Assembly (NCBI RefSeq): GCF_000484695.1 | Contig: NZ_AXVR01000007.1 | Location: 1-64,000 of the forward strand | From: Salinispora cortesiana | GTDB taxonomy: Bacteria > Actinomycetota > Actinomycetes > Mycobacteriales > Micromonosporaceae | Length of the DNA stretch: 64,000 bases | Direction of reading: 5' to 3' | In this document: piece by piece, positions 1-7,438 of the stretch | Layout: every line of letters begins with the position of its first letter | Position numbering within the stretch: the first letter of the stretch is position 1 | The notes under the pieces: generated by a model | Seen by the model: only the letters and a program-made list of their open reading frames with translations | What the model was told of the DNA's origin: nothing | Databases searched by the model: none | Position numbers and translations under genes: made by a program

Positions 1-204
1 GATCGAACACGCGATGTCGGTCAGGACCCGGCCCCGGTCGTGGACCGGCTGGAACCCGGGTTTGGCCAGTACCCTCGATATGCCCGCGGTCAGGCCGGTA
101 CGGTCGGCGAGCATCCGCAGGCCCGCCACCCCCACCATCGCCACCACCCCGTCACCGTCAGCCGTGACGCGCAGGCCCTTCGACCATCCGGTAAGCTCAC
201 GCAC
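1..204 (-). CDS. IS1380-type transposase, N-terminal part (cut by window edge)
   Basis: The reverse strand is open from a GTG at 204 to base 1 (68 codons) with a GAGGAGG ribosome site about ten bases upstream. The protein reads LRMLADRTGL near residues 29-38 and PVHDRGRVLTDIA near residues 53-65, the conserved start of IS1380-family transposases (a DDE family; its catalytic residues would lie beyond the edge). The element's outer end should lie between 205 and about 300, next to the shortened deaminase gene, but I could not recognise its terminal repeat. Whether the rest is intact cannot be seen. Confidence 0.7.
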   Translation of the reverse strand, partial: MRELTGWSKGLRVTADGDGVVAMVGVAGLRMLADRTGLTAGISRVLAKPGFQPVHDRGRVLTDIACSI

Positions 205-292
205 GTCGGAAGTGCCTCCTCGCAAGAGATCCTGGTAGATGTCGCAATCACCATTTTCCCTTGCCTGGCAGGCACTTTCGCCTTTCCGGACC

Positions 293-646
293 TCACGAAA
301 CCGTTACAAGATCACCACCTGGTGAATGTCCCGGGTAGACCCGCCCGATGCCGTGCCTGATAGCGAAGCGGTAGCACAGCCCGCAGGGCTCGCCGGTCGC
401 CAGCAAGGACGCACCGTCCAGGTTCGTAAGTCCGCGCTGCCGCATCGTCCCACGCATGGCGACGATCTCGGCGTGCGCGGTCAGGTCACCGGTCTCGCGT
501 ACCTCGTTGACGCCGTACTCCGAGACGTACTCGATCTCATCGGTCACCACCCCGACGAAAGGCAGCCCACCGGACTCCACATGCGTGACGCTGAACTCGA
601 CCGCGCCGCGCATGAGACGTGTCAGCCGTTCGGTGGACCAGCTCAT
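293..646 (-). pseudogene. nucleoside (cytidine/guanine-type) deaminase, C-terminally truncated
   Basis: The 117-residue product keeps the zinc-deaminase signature: HAE at about residues 57-59 supplies a zinc ligand and the catalytic glutamate, and EPCGLC at about 84-89 supplies two cysteine ligands. Family members are usually 145-160 residues. Here the protein ends in an unrelated-looking GHSPGGDLVTVS tail beside the IS1380-type element, so the C-terminal helices appear to have been replaced by insertion. The ATG at 646 overlaps the stop of the upstream DsbA-family gene (ATGA), so the two were one translationally coupled unit. The active-site residues are present but the fold is probably incomplete. 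Confidence 0.6.
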
Positions 647-1251
647 CGGAGGACCTCTGCCGCTGCGAACCGGTCGACAGCAGCCGTCAGCCGCGCGAGG
701 TCGGCGACCCCGGAGACGAGCCGACCGTTGATCAGAAAGCTGGGCACACCTGTCACACCGACCGTCTCGGCCGCGTACCGCAGCTCCTCGGCGTGGCGTA
801 CGCGCCGCTCTGGACTCGTCAGGGCCGCTTCGACCTCGGACCGGTCCAGGCCCACCGACGTTGCCATATCGATGATCACCTCGTCTCGGCCGATGTCCCG
901 GTTCTGTTGGAAGAACGCGGCGAACATCGCGTGCGAGTAAGGCGCGGCCTGTCCTCGTTCCTCCGCCAGCTGCAGCACTAGGAACGCCTTCTCGGTGCGC
1001 GGCTGCGGCGAGATGGTGGGCAGAGAGATCGGGACACCCAGCCGGCGCGCCATCGGATAGACCGAGCTCCGCCACACGCTCGGCAGGTAGTTCTCTTCTG
1101 GCCGCAGCGTCGGGACCGGGTCCGGGCGCAGCTCGAAGGGCTGCAGCTTCACCTGAACGTCACGTTCGCGCCTCAGCGCCTCGATCGCCCCCTCCGCAAG
1201 GAGGCAGTACGGGCATACGTAGTCGATGAACACGTCGATTCGAGTTGTCAC
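643..1251 (-). CDS. DsbA-family (FrnE-like) thiol oxidoreductase
   Basis: This 202-residue thioredoxin-fold protein has the redox motif CPYC at residues 13-16 in an IDYVCPYC context, and a cis-proline loop GVTGVPSFLING near residues 166-177. Both fit the FrnE/2-hydroxychromene-2-carboxylate-isomerase-like branch of DsbA proteins. There is no signal peptide, so a cytoplasmic thiol oxidoreductase or glutathione/mycothiol-dependent isomerase is likely. The start is GTG at 1251, preceded by GAGG. Its stop overlaps the start of the deaminase gene. A palindrome at 1278-1291 lies just upstream and may be its operator. Confidence 0.85.
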   Translation of the reverse strand: MTTRIDVFIDYVCPYCLLAEGAIEALRRERDVQVKLQPFELRPDPVPTLRPEENYLPSVWRSSVYPMARRLGVPISLPTISPQPRTEKAFLVLQLAEERGQAAPYSHAMFAAFFQQNRDIGRDEVIIDMATSVGLDRSEVEAALTSPERRVRHAEELRYAAETVGVTGVPSFLINGRLVSGVADLARLTAAVDRFAAAEVLR

Positions 1252-1277
1252 CTGACCTCAACCTCTCCATAAGCCAT

Positions 1278-1291
1278 TGCATGTACATGCA
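1278..1291. promoter_or_regulatory. perfect palindrome TGCATGTACATGCA, candidate operator
   Basis: This 14-base perfect palindrome lies 27 bases upstream of the DsbA-family start. Its core ATGTACAT recurs at 2787-2794, over the start codon of the nearby marR gene. The repeat suggests both sites are bound by that MarR protein, but this is inference. Confidence 0.4.
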
Positions 1292-1334
1292 TGTTTCATC
1301 CTACACGTCGCTGCTGCCGGCATGGCGGAACTAG

Positions 1335-1356
1335 CTAGACGAGTTGTTCCGAAGTC
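1335..1356 (+). repeat. left terminal inverted repeat of the IS982-type element
   Basis: CTAGACGAGTTGTTCCGAAGTC matches the complement of 2297-2318 at 20 of 22 positions. Confidence 0.75.
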
Positions 1357-1358
1357 CT

Positions 1359-2288
1359 TCAGTGGTCGTAGGCGGTCGGTGACCGGGTGGCGGGTGCGCC
1401 GGTTGTGTTGTTGTGCCAGATCGCGGCGGCCATCGCGAGGAGGCGTTGGGCGACTCGGACGGCCACGCCGGCGAAGGTCCGTCCGCCGTGTTGCTCGAGG
1501 TCAAGCTGGCCCTTGAGGGTGTCGTTGACCGACTCGATGAGCTGGCGGACCTTCGTGAGTATCGCCTCGCCGTGGCGGGCCTTCTCCCGTTTGCGTGACG
1601 GGCGCAGCAGCTCGATGCCCTGTTCGGCTAACTGCCGCTCGAATGGCTTGAGGCGAAGCCCTTGTCCGAGATCAGCAGGATCCCGTCATGTTCGGCGACC
1701 ACACCGGCCTCGACCTGCAGCATCGAGGTGAGGACTTCCCGTTCGCCGATCTTCGGGTTGGCAAGGGCCCACAGGATCGGCATGCCGGTCGGGGTGCACA
1801 CCAGGTACAGCCGTAGTCCCCAGAAAGAACCGGGAGTGGGAGGCGCAGTAGCCGTATCCGGCCCAGCCGGCCAGGTCTGAGCGTTGCACGGTGGGGTGGG
1901 ACATGCCGTACGGGATGGGGGTGGAGTCGATGATCCAGTGGTTGTCGAACCAGAAGTCACTGTCCCGGGCCACGTCCCGGATGGTCTTCTTGATCAACGG
2001 CAGCGCGGCGCGTAGCCGCTTGTTGTGGCCGGGTCGCTGTGGCAGGTACGGGAACATGCCGGCCAGGTGGATGCGGGCGTAGCGGATCCAGTGCGCTTCT
2101 GAGCGGGCGCCGAGCAGGACCTGCGCCACGGCCAGGCAGACCAGTTCGGAGTCGGTCAACAGCGGCGGCCGGCCCCGCCACCGGGGCGTGCGGATGCTGT
2201 CGTCGATCTTGACGTACAGTGTGGTCAAGAGGGTATCCAGGTCCTGCGTCACAACACGATCACGGATGCCCTCTTCATGCCCAGACAT
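1359..2288 (-). pseudogene. IS982-family transposase with two compensating frameshifts
   Basis: The frame from ATG 2288 encodes the family N-terminus through WIIDSTPIPYG (first catalytic Asp) and DLAGWAGYGYCASHSR. An extra base in the run at about 1824-1826 moves the protein to another frame, where WGLRLYLV, PKIGEREVL and the second catalytic region LLISDKGFA lie. A missing base near 1650 restores the original frame for KPFERQLAEQG to the final WHNN...YDH at the TGA at 1359. About 58 codons, including the second catalytic Asp, are therefore out of frame. The total span of 310 codons fits an intact family member. Confidence 0.75.
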
Positions 2289-2296
2289 CGACCCCT

Positions 2297-2318
2297 GACA
2301 TCGGAACTACTCGTCTAG
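2297..2318 (-). repeat. right terminal inverted repeat of the IS982-type element
   Basis: Read on the minus strand this is CTAGACGAGTAGTTCCGATGTC, the partner of 1335-1356. It includes the TAG used as the marR stop. Confidence 0.75.
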
Positions 2319-2788
2319 GTGGCCAGAAGGCCGCCAATCACTGCGAGGGCATCGCTCACTTGGCGGCGGTTGATCCCTGCACCCAGGTCAGCGACCTCCA
2401 CCAGTACCTCGGCAACCTTCGCCTCGTAACCCGCGCGGGACTCCCGCAGGGCGGCCCTGCCCGGATCGGCGAGGACCGCATACACGCCACGGCCATCCTC
2501 TGGACAGACGTCGCGGTAGGTCAGCGACTTGGCCTCAAGTCGACCCAGCAGCCGTGTCACCGAGCTCTGGTTCAGTCCGACTTGCTGAGCAAGGTCGTTG
2601 ACTCGCAATTCCCTGTCTGGCGCCCGACTGAGCAACACGAGCGCGCGGTACTCGGTCAGACCCAAGTTATGGTTGTCGGCGAGCCACTTGCCGAGCCTGG
2701 CCTCGACCGCCGAGGCGAAGAGGGCAATCTGTGACCAGGATGCGCTGGGGTCCCCGGTGACCAGCTCTCCATCGCTTGGACGTTCCAT
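2315..2788 (-). CDS. MarR-family transcriptional regulator
   Basis: This 157-residue protein has the MarR winged-helix layout: LTEYRALVLLSRAP leads into the DNA-binding segment LRVNDLAQQVGLNQSSVTR, then the LLGRLEAKSLTYR recognition and wing region with DGRGVYAVL. The second in-frame ATG (2788) is chosen; the first, at 2794, adds only Met-Tyr. The last codons and TAG stop are contributed by or abut the IS982-type repeat, so one or a few C-terminal residues may be non-native. Its start overlaps the palindrome ATGTACAT, which also occurs upstream of the DsbA-family gene, suggesting self-control and control of that gene. The ligand is unknown. Confidence 0.85.
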   Translation of the reverse strand: MERPSDGELVTGDPSASWSQIALFASAVEARLGKWLADNHNLGLTEYRALVLLSRAPDRELRVNDLAQQVGLNQSSVTRLLGRLEAKSLTYRDVCPEDGRGVYAVLADPGRAALRESRAGYEAKVAEVLVEVADLGAGINRRQVSDALAVIGGLLAT

Positions 2789-2794
2789 GTACAT
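2787..2794. promoter_or_regulatory. ATGTACAT palindrome over the marR start
   Basis: This 8-base palindrome is identical to the core of the 14-base palindrome at 1278-1291. It covers the alternative first start codon of marR. Confidence 0.3.
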
Positions 2795-2848
2795 AGAGAC
2801 GACTCTACCACCGAAATAATTGTGTTAGTTCATCCCGGTGTTGGTCGC

Positions 2849-3489
2849 TCATCGAATTGCGGCGACGGATCTGGCGGCGGCGAACAGCTTTCCGTACTCC
2901 GTTATTTGCTCGCGGATCTCACTGCCTTCCAGGCGCGCCCAGACGAGGACCTGATTGGCTGTCAGCACCGAAATGCCCAAATTATCTTCCACCTGGTGAT
3001 GGCCCCGATAGCCCGTTGACCCTTTCCTGCCACGAAAACCGCTCTCGCCTGCGTCCGCAGCGCCAGTTTCTTATGGTCTCGCCATCGTCGCCGGCGTGAT
3101 CGCCAACGGTCCGCCAGGCGGGCCGTTGGGGACCACCGAGATCACGTCCACGCCATGCTCGGCGAAGTACGCCTCACCCACGCCGCACAGGTCCTCGTCG
3201 AACCAGGACGCGGCCATCACCGCGATCCGGTCGAGCTGGAGTGCCCGGATCGCGGTCACGGTCGCCGTGCCCATGGTCACCAATGGGATCTCGTGACTCA
3301 CTTTGGCGAGCCGGGCGAGGAGATCCTTCTCGCCTTCGACCTTGGACGACGAGCTCGTGAAGGCCAGGCCGACGGTGTTCAGCGGCGCGCTGGACAGGTT
3401 CTCGACCGTGGGATCGATCACCTCCGGATCGACGAACCCAGGACGGGAACGTGGGCGATTCTTTCGTCGATATGCTCACCGGGATGCAT
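2849..3489 (-). pseudogene. arylmalonate decarboxylase / Asp-Glu racemase family remnant
   Basis: Three reading frames together resemble one protein of this superfamily. From the right: a short damaged N-terminus (MHPGEHIDERIAHVP), then GFVDPEVIDPTVENLSSAPL...GLAFTSS and LVTMGTATVTAIRAL in the next frame, breaking near 3080. AVFVAGKGQRAIGAI follows in a second frame, then a shift near 3000 into LEDNLGISVLTANQVLVWA-type sequence ending at the TGA at 2849. With at least two or three shifts it cannot be functional. Members without the classic cysteine pair (here AFTSSS) exist, so the original reaction is unclear. Confidence 0.65.
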
Positions 3490-3514
3490 GAGTGAAAATG
3501 GACGCGGTTGGCGT

Positions 3515-3537
3515 GGCCCGTCAGCGAGTGACGGGCC
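3515..3537. terminator. hairpin at the end of the tetR operon
   Basis: GGCCCGTCA, a GCGAG loop and TGACGGGCC form a perfect 9-bp stem overlapping the stop of the leftward tetR gene. No U-run follows, as is usual in high-GC actinomycete terminators. Confidence 0.55.
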
Positions 3538-4166
3538 TAGCGTCGGGTCGCTTTGCTGATCTTGTTGTGGAGGGCGCGCCGGGCGATCGGGCCGAGGTCG
3601 TCAACGATCTCGATGAGCACGGCGAGTTGGTCCAGCGCCTCGATGGCGCGCTCGGCTGAGGGCCGGTCGACGCCGTCGTACAGCTCCAGGCCGATGAAGG
3701 CGGCCGACACCGCGCGGGCGAGCCCGGGAACGTCGGCGATTTCGGCGGACGGTGACCCGGCCAGCAGCCGGCGCAGGACCAGCTCGATCTCGTCCACCCA
3801 CAGCTGCAGAGACTCGGCGGTGGGGGCGGCGAGGCGCTCGTCGGCCTGTGCGCCGGCGAGCATCTGGGCCAGCACGGACACGTTGCCCAGCTCGCGTTCC
3901 TCCTCGTGCAGGGCGCGCCCGACGTCGAGCAGTTCGCGCAGCGACCCGACCTGGCGCAGCCGGGCGGACCAGTGGGCGACCCGCTCGGCTGTGCCGGTCC
4001 GGCACGCGGCTGCCAGCAGCTCGTCGAGCGTTCCGAAGTGGTAGAAGACCAGCGCCTGGTTCACTCCGGCGGCGGTGGCGATGGTGCGGGCCGAGACGCC
4101 GGCGATGCCGTGCTGGCGGATCGCGGCGAGGGTGCCGTGGAGCAGGCGTCGCTTGGTGTCGGACAT
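3537..4166 (-). CDS. TetR-family regulator, last gene of a membrane-protein operon
   Basis: The 209-residue protein has an N-terminal TetR helix-turn-helix (AGVSARTIATAAGVNQALVF followed by YHFGTLDELL, residues about 22-50) and a helical ligand-binding C-terminus. Its ATG at 4166 has a GGGAGGAG ribosome site. It begins inside the 3' end of the upstream methyltransferase-like gene, a 106-bp same-strand overlap, so translation is probably coupled. Two palindromic TTGAGC-N4-GCTCAA sites (6320-6337 and 6354-6369) in front of the first gene are the obvious operators, implying that this protein represses its own operon. The ligand is not known. Confidence 0.85.
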   Translation of the reverse strand: MSDTKRRLLHGTLAAIRQHGIAGVSARTIATAAGVNQALVFYHFGTLDELLAAACRTGTAERVAHWSARLRQVGSLRELLDVGRALHEEERELGNVSVLAQMLAGAQADERLAAPTAESLQLWVDEIELVLRRLLAGSPSAEIADVPGLARAVSAAFIGLELYDGVDRPSAERAIEALDQLAVLIEIVDDLGPIARRALHNKISKATRR

Positions 4167-5410
4167 CGCTCTCCTCCCGCCGGGTGTGGCGGTGCGATCA
4201 TCGCATCCGTCATCAGTTGGGCCAGCCAGGTCATGCCGGGCAGCCGCAGGGTCCAGCCCACCCAGGCCCAGCCGAGGTTGAGGTGCTCGAGAGCACGGGC
4301 GACGGCGGCCACCCCCCGTTCCGCGTGGCCGTCGCCGCCCGTGTACCCGGCCCGTAGCTGCCCCTCCTTGGCTGGGGCGATCGTCAGGTTCACCGGGTTT
4401 CGCCGCGCCAGGAACCGCCAGACCGCCACGCATGGCCCGCACCCGGCGTCGAGCCGCAACACCGCGGGCGCGCCCGAGGCGTACGGCCGCCAGCGCGGAC
4501 ACCAGTCGTGTACCGACCGTCGCCAGTCCCGCCAGGCGTCCCCGTACCGGCGGGCCAGGTCGTGCTCCTCGTGCGGCCGGGCCACGGCCGTGCTGGAGGC
4601 CACGGCGAGGGCGGTTGCGGCCAGCAGCGCCAAGCTGCGGGTGACCGCAGCGGTCAGCAGGAGCAGGGCAGCCGCGCCGACCTGCATCGGGTTCGCCAGG
4701 TACGCGTAGGGCCCGGTGCTGACGAGCCGGGTCGGCGGATCCCACGGGTACGGGGTGCCGCCGCCCCGTCCGGCGAACTCGCGTACCGCGATGAGCGCCG
4801 GGGTGGCCACCAGCAGCGCGACCTGGGCCAGGACCAGGAGGGCGGCCCGGGGCAGCCCGGTGAGCGGGGACCACGAGCCGCCACCCAGCTCGAAGGCGAC
4901 ACTGGGCACGAACCACAGCAGCAGCGTGGCGAAGACGACGACCTGGAGCAGCACCCGGGCCCGCAGGTGCCGGCCGTCGGCGCTCCACCGGCCGAGCAGC
5001 TGCGCGGGGAGGGCCACGGCGAGCAGCCCCACCACCTCGCCCACCAGCCAGTGCGGCCCGAGCAGGACAAGCGGGTGTAGCGCCGGCATCGCCACCACGT
5101 CGAGCCAGAGCAGCAGGCCCAGCGCGAGGGGCAGGGGCAGGAACCGACGTAGCAGCACCGGCAGCGCGCCCCAGAGCGCCGCCCAACCCAGCCACAGGTC
5201 GACCGGTATCCCCCGGTAGGCCCCGTGCACCGGCGCGAACGCGTACCAGCCCGTCCGGCGGGCCGACTCGTTCAGCGCGGCGACGCCCAGGGCGGCGGCC
5301 ACGGCGGCGAGCAGGGCGGCGGCCCGCGCCCGCCGGTCGCGCTCCAGTCGGGCCGCGGCCAGCACCGCCAGCAGGGGCACCCCCAGGGCGAGCCAACGGG
5401 CGGCGGTCAT
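4061..5410 (-). CDS. membrane methyltransferase-like (ICMT type) protein with C-terminal DCC thiol motif
   Basis: This 449-residue protein has many hydrophobic segments over residues 5-280. STGPYAYLANPMQVG (about 231-245) followed by EEHDLARRYGDAWRDW is the isoprenylcysteine/phospholipid-methyltransferase-like cofactor motif. The C-terminal part has LDAGCGPC (about 320-327), the signature of DCC (DUF393) thiol-disulfide proteins, so this is a two-domain membrane protein. The last 35 residues overlap the start of tetR and look like low-complexity read-through. The ATG at 5410 overlaps a TGA that continues the frame of the upstream gene after its amber stop (see 5464-6306). The substrate is unknown. 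Confidence 0.7.
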   Translation of the reverse strand: MTAARWLALGVPLLAVLAAARLERDRRARAAALLAAVAAALGVAALNESARRTGWYAFAPVHGAYRGIPVDLWLGWAALWGALPVLLRRFLPLPLALGLLLWLDVVAMPALHPLVLLGPHWLVGEVVGLLAVALPAQLLGRWSADGRHLRARVLLQVVVFATLLLWFVPSVAFELGGGSWSPLTGLPRAALLVLAQVALLVATPALIAVREFAGRGGGTPYPWDPPTRLVSTGPYAYLANPMQVGAAALLLLTAAVTRSLALLAATALAVASSTAVARPHEEHDLARRYGDAWRDWRRSVHDWCPRWRPYASGAPAVLRLDAGCGPCVAVWRFLARRNPVNLTIAPAKEGQLRAGYTGGDGHAERGVAAVARALEHLNLGWAWVGWTLRLPGMTWLAQLMTDAMIAPPHPAGGERCPTPSDACSTAPSPRSASTASPASRPAPSPPPPE

Positions 5411-5463
5411 GGCAGGACGAGCATGTCGAGCAGGTGCCCCGCGCCCTCGTGGAGCAGGCCGTC

Positions 5464-6306
5464 CTAGAGCGGCCCGAAGTACCAGGAGGGATCGAGACCG
5501 CGCTCGTACGCCACCCGGACGCGCACCTCGGTACGTTCCCGGTCCACCGCCTGCCAGGTCACCTCCGCGCGCCGGAAGGTGACCCACCGACCGGTGATGG
5601 CGGTGTGCTCGACGAACCGGAAGCCGACCCGGCCCGGCTCCGTGCCGGTGACCTCGGTGAGTAGATGCCCGCCTGGCCCGTGCGAGCTGTCGGGGTAGGC
5701 GAACATCCAACGGTCCCCGGTGGCGAGGCCGTCGCCGGTGACCCGGGTCGGCACGGGTACGCCGAGCAGGCGCAGCGGCACCGACCGGACCGGCACCGGG
5801 CGAGGGCCGGTCGCCAGCCGCTCGCCGACCGCGTGGGCCGGGAGGGTAACCACCCGGACCACCTCGACCGACTGCTCCGGGGCAATCCGTGGGGCGAGCC
5901 CGGTGCCCTCGAGCCCGGGTACGAGCAGCAGGGGCACGGCGACCAGCGAGTACGCCCGGGTGGTGTTGCGGCGGGCCAGCCTGATCAGGGCGGTGGTGCC
6001 GTGGGCCATCGCGTATACCAGCGGCGCGGACAGGATGACGCAGATGGCGCCTTCGTGCAGCGCCACCGAGGCCAGCAGCAGCGCGATCGTGGTGGCGGCG
6101 AAGACCCGGCCGTGGGTGGTGCGGCCCGGGGTCAGGGCGAGGGCGGCGGCCAGCAGCACCGGCAGTCCGACGAAGAGCAGGGCGCTGTCGGCGCGCCCCT
6201 GGGCCACGGTGACGGCGTAGACGACGATCCCGAAGGTCGCGATGAGGCCGGCGAGCGTCCAGTTGGCCCAGGTGCGTCTCGGCTCCGGCTCCGGCTCACT
6301 GGTCAT
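5464..6306 (-). CDS. membrane protein with SRPBCC-like C-terminal domain
   Basis: The 280-residue product begins with four or so hydrophobic segments (about 15-125). A soluble region from about residue 150 (VVRVVTLPAHAVGERLATGP to VAYERGLDPSWYFGPL) resembles START/SRPBCC ligand-binding domains that follow membrane anchors. The start ATG 6306 has GGGAGGAAAC upstream. The TAG at 5464 looks like a recent nonsense change: the same frame continues for 18 plausible codons (DGLLHEGAGHLLDMLVLP) and stops at a TGA that overlaps the next start as ATGA. It is the first gene of the TetR-controlled operon. Its function is unknown. Confidence 0.65.
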   Translation of the reverse strand: MTSEPEPEPRRTWANWTLAGLIATFGIVVYAVTVAQGRADSALLFVGLPVLLAAALALTPGRTTHGRVFAATTIALLLASVALHEGAICVILSAPLVYAMAHGTTALIRLARRNTTRAYSLVAVPLLLVPGLEGTGLAPRIAPEQSVEVVRVVTLPAHAVGERLATGPRPVPVRSVPLRLLGVPVPTRVTGDGLATGDRWMFAYPDSSHGPGGHLLTEVTGTEPGRVGFRFVEHTAITGRWVTFRRAEVTWQAVDRERTEVRVRVAYERGLDPSWYFGPL

Positions 6307-6319
6307 GTTTCCTCCCATG

Positions 6320-6337
6320 TTTGAGCGACCGCTCAAA
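6320..6337. promoter_or_regulatory. TetR operator 1
   Basis: TTTGAGCG-AC-CGCTCAAA is a palindrome with perfect 8-base arms, 14 bases upstream of the operon's first start codon. Confidence 0.65.
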
Positions 6338-6353
6338 CAGAGGGTAGGCTGAT

Positions 6354-6369
6354 TTGAGCATCTGCTCAA
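6354..6369. promoter_or_regulatory. TetR operator 2
   Basis: TTGAGCA-TC-TGCTCAA has perfect 7-base arms. Its centre is 33 bp, about three helical turns, from operator 1, so two dimers would sit on one face of the DNA. Confidence 0.6.
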
Positions 6370-6543
6370 GGGGTGGACCGGTGAGGCCACGTCGGCTCAG
6401 TCCCGGTCGGCGTCTTCCCACCGGACCGCCCGGACTTCGCCGATGCGGTCACCAACGTGCCGGGGTTCAGCTCCACCCCGAGTCGGTGCTCAGCCCGGAG
6501 GATGTCCTCGCCGACCTGTTTGACGCGGCGAATTCCGCCGACG

Positions 6544-7161
6544 TCAGCCGGCAAGTCCCTGTTTCAGCGCGGCACCGATCCGCACCGCCCGTCGGGCGGT
6601 AAGCGCCGCCGCGCCGAGCGCGGTGCTGTCCGGGGCGACCTCCGCGTTGTCGCTGGTGTGCGAAGCGCCGTACGGGTTGCCGGCGACGAACTGGCTCGGG
6701 TCGGTGTAACCAGGGGTCACCACGATCCCGCCCCAGTGGTAGAAGACGGAGAAAAGGGAGGTCAGTGTCGTTTCCTGGCCGCCGTGCAGGGTGGCGGTGG
6801 AGGTGAAGGCGGAGTACACCTTGTCGGCCAACGCGCCACGCATCCAGAGTGGCCCGGTGGTGTCGATGAACTGCTTAAGTTGCGCGGCGACCAAACCGTA
6901 GCGGGTGGGTGATCCGAGGATCACCACGTCTGCCCAGGTCAGGTCGTCGGGCTCGGCCTCTGGCACGTCCTGGGTCTGCAGCCGGTGGGCTTGCCAGCCC
7001 GCGTTCGCCCGGATTGCCTCGTCCGGAGCGAGCTCTCGTACCTTGCGGAGCCGCACCTCAGCGCCGGTGTCGCCGGCCGCCTCACACACGGCCTTGGCCA
7101 ACTGGTACGTGATGCCGGTCGCGCTGTAGTAGATCACCGTGACTTTGGTCTGGGCGGCCAT
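6544..7161 (-). CDS. wrbA: NAD(P)H:quinone oxidoreductase, WrbA type
   Basis: This 205-residue flavodoxin-fold protein has the FMN phosphate loop YYSATGITYQLA at residues 11-22. ILGSPTRYGLVAAQLKQFIDTTGPLW (as ILGSPTRYG and FIDTTGPLW) and the GGQETTL...FYHWGGIVVTPGY segment are also typical of WrbA. It should reduce quinones by two electrons with FMN and protect against redox cycling. It stands alone between an SDR remnant and the TetR operator region. The start ATG 7161 is the only one preceding the FMN loop. The 174 bases between its stop and the operators (6370-6543) show no gene I can support. Confidence 0.9.
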   Translation of the reverse strand: MAAQTKVTVIYYSATGITYQLAKAVCEAAGDTGAEVRLRKVRELAPDEAIRANAGWQAHRLQTQDVPEAEPDDLTWADVVILGSPTRYGLVAAQLKQFIDTTGPLWMRGALADKVYSAFTSTATLHGGQETTLTSLFSVFYHWGGIVVTPGYTDPSQFVAGNPYGASHTSDNAEVAPDSTALGAAALTARRAVRIGAALKQGLAG

Positions 7162-7244
7162 CGGATGTCTTCCCCCTCACCATCGGGTTGGTCCGGCGCG
7201 CGGACGCGGGCGTCGCCGAGCGCGGCTACCCCGTGGTCGTCACG

Positions 7245-7430
7245 TCAAACGGCCGATCGGACGTTGGAAGGCGTCAGCCCCTGATGTCCCATGCTGAGGC
7301 CGCCGTCGACCGGAATGATCGCTCCGGATACATAACTGGCGGTGTCGCCAGCCAGTCAGGTGACCGCGCCGGCGACATCGTCCGGCTGGGCGAATCGGCC
7401 AGCGGGGGGATCGCTCGGTAGAAATCGGCG
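7245..7430 (-). pseudogene. short-chain dehydrogenase C-terminal remnant
   Basis: The reverse strand encodes GRFAQPDDVAGAVT, a TGA where Trp is expected, then LAGDTASYVSGAIIPVDGG and LSMGHQG, the standard SDR C-terminus. The N-terminal Rossmann half is absent, and the preceding residues are frameshifted close to the next gene's stop. The remnant ends at a TGA at 7245. It is an SDR fossil next to an intact saccharopine-dehydrogenase-like gene. Confidence 0.7.
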
Positions 7431-7438
7431 TGTCAGCT

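Larger units (their letters stand above)
1335..2318. mobile_element. IS982-type insertion sequence, ends intact, transposase broken
   Basis: The element is about 984 bp, bounded by 22-base inverted repeats (left CTAGACGAGTTGTTCCGAAGTC, right its complement with two mismatches). A CTAG tetramer is seen at each edge. It sits between the DsbA-family gene and marR, and its right end overlaps the marR stop codon, so marR now ends in IS sequence. The element probably split a former marR-dsbA unit. The transposase carries two compensating frameshifts, so the copy should be immobile on its own. Confidence 0.75.

Noticed and set aside
6372..6540. Plus-strand peptide VQLHPESVLSPED resembling the end of class I glutamine amidotransferases
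   Set aside because: Only a dozen residues match, with no flanking homology or partner gene; not enough for a pseudogene call.
7165..7260. Plus-strand peptide IGLVRRADAGVAERGYPVVV, vaguely LacI-like
   Set aside because: Too short and without any DNA-binding or effector domain nearby; could be chance in high-GC DNA.
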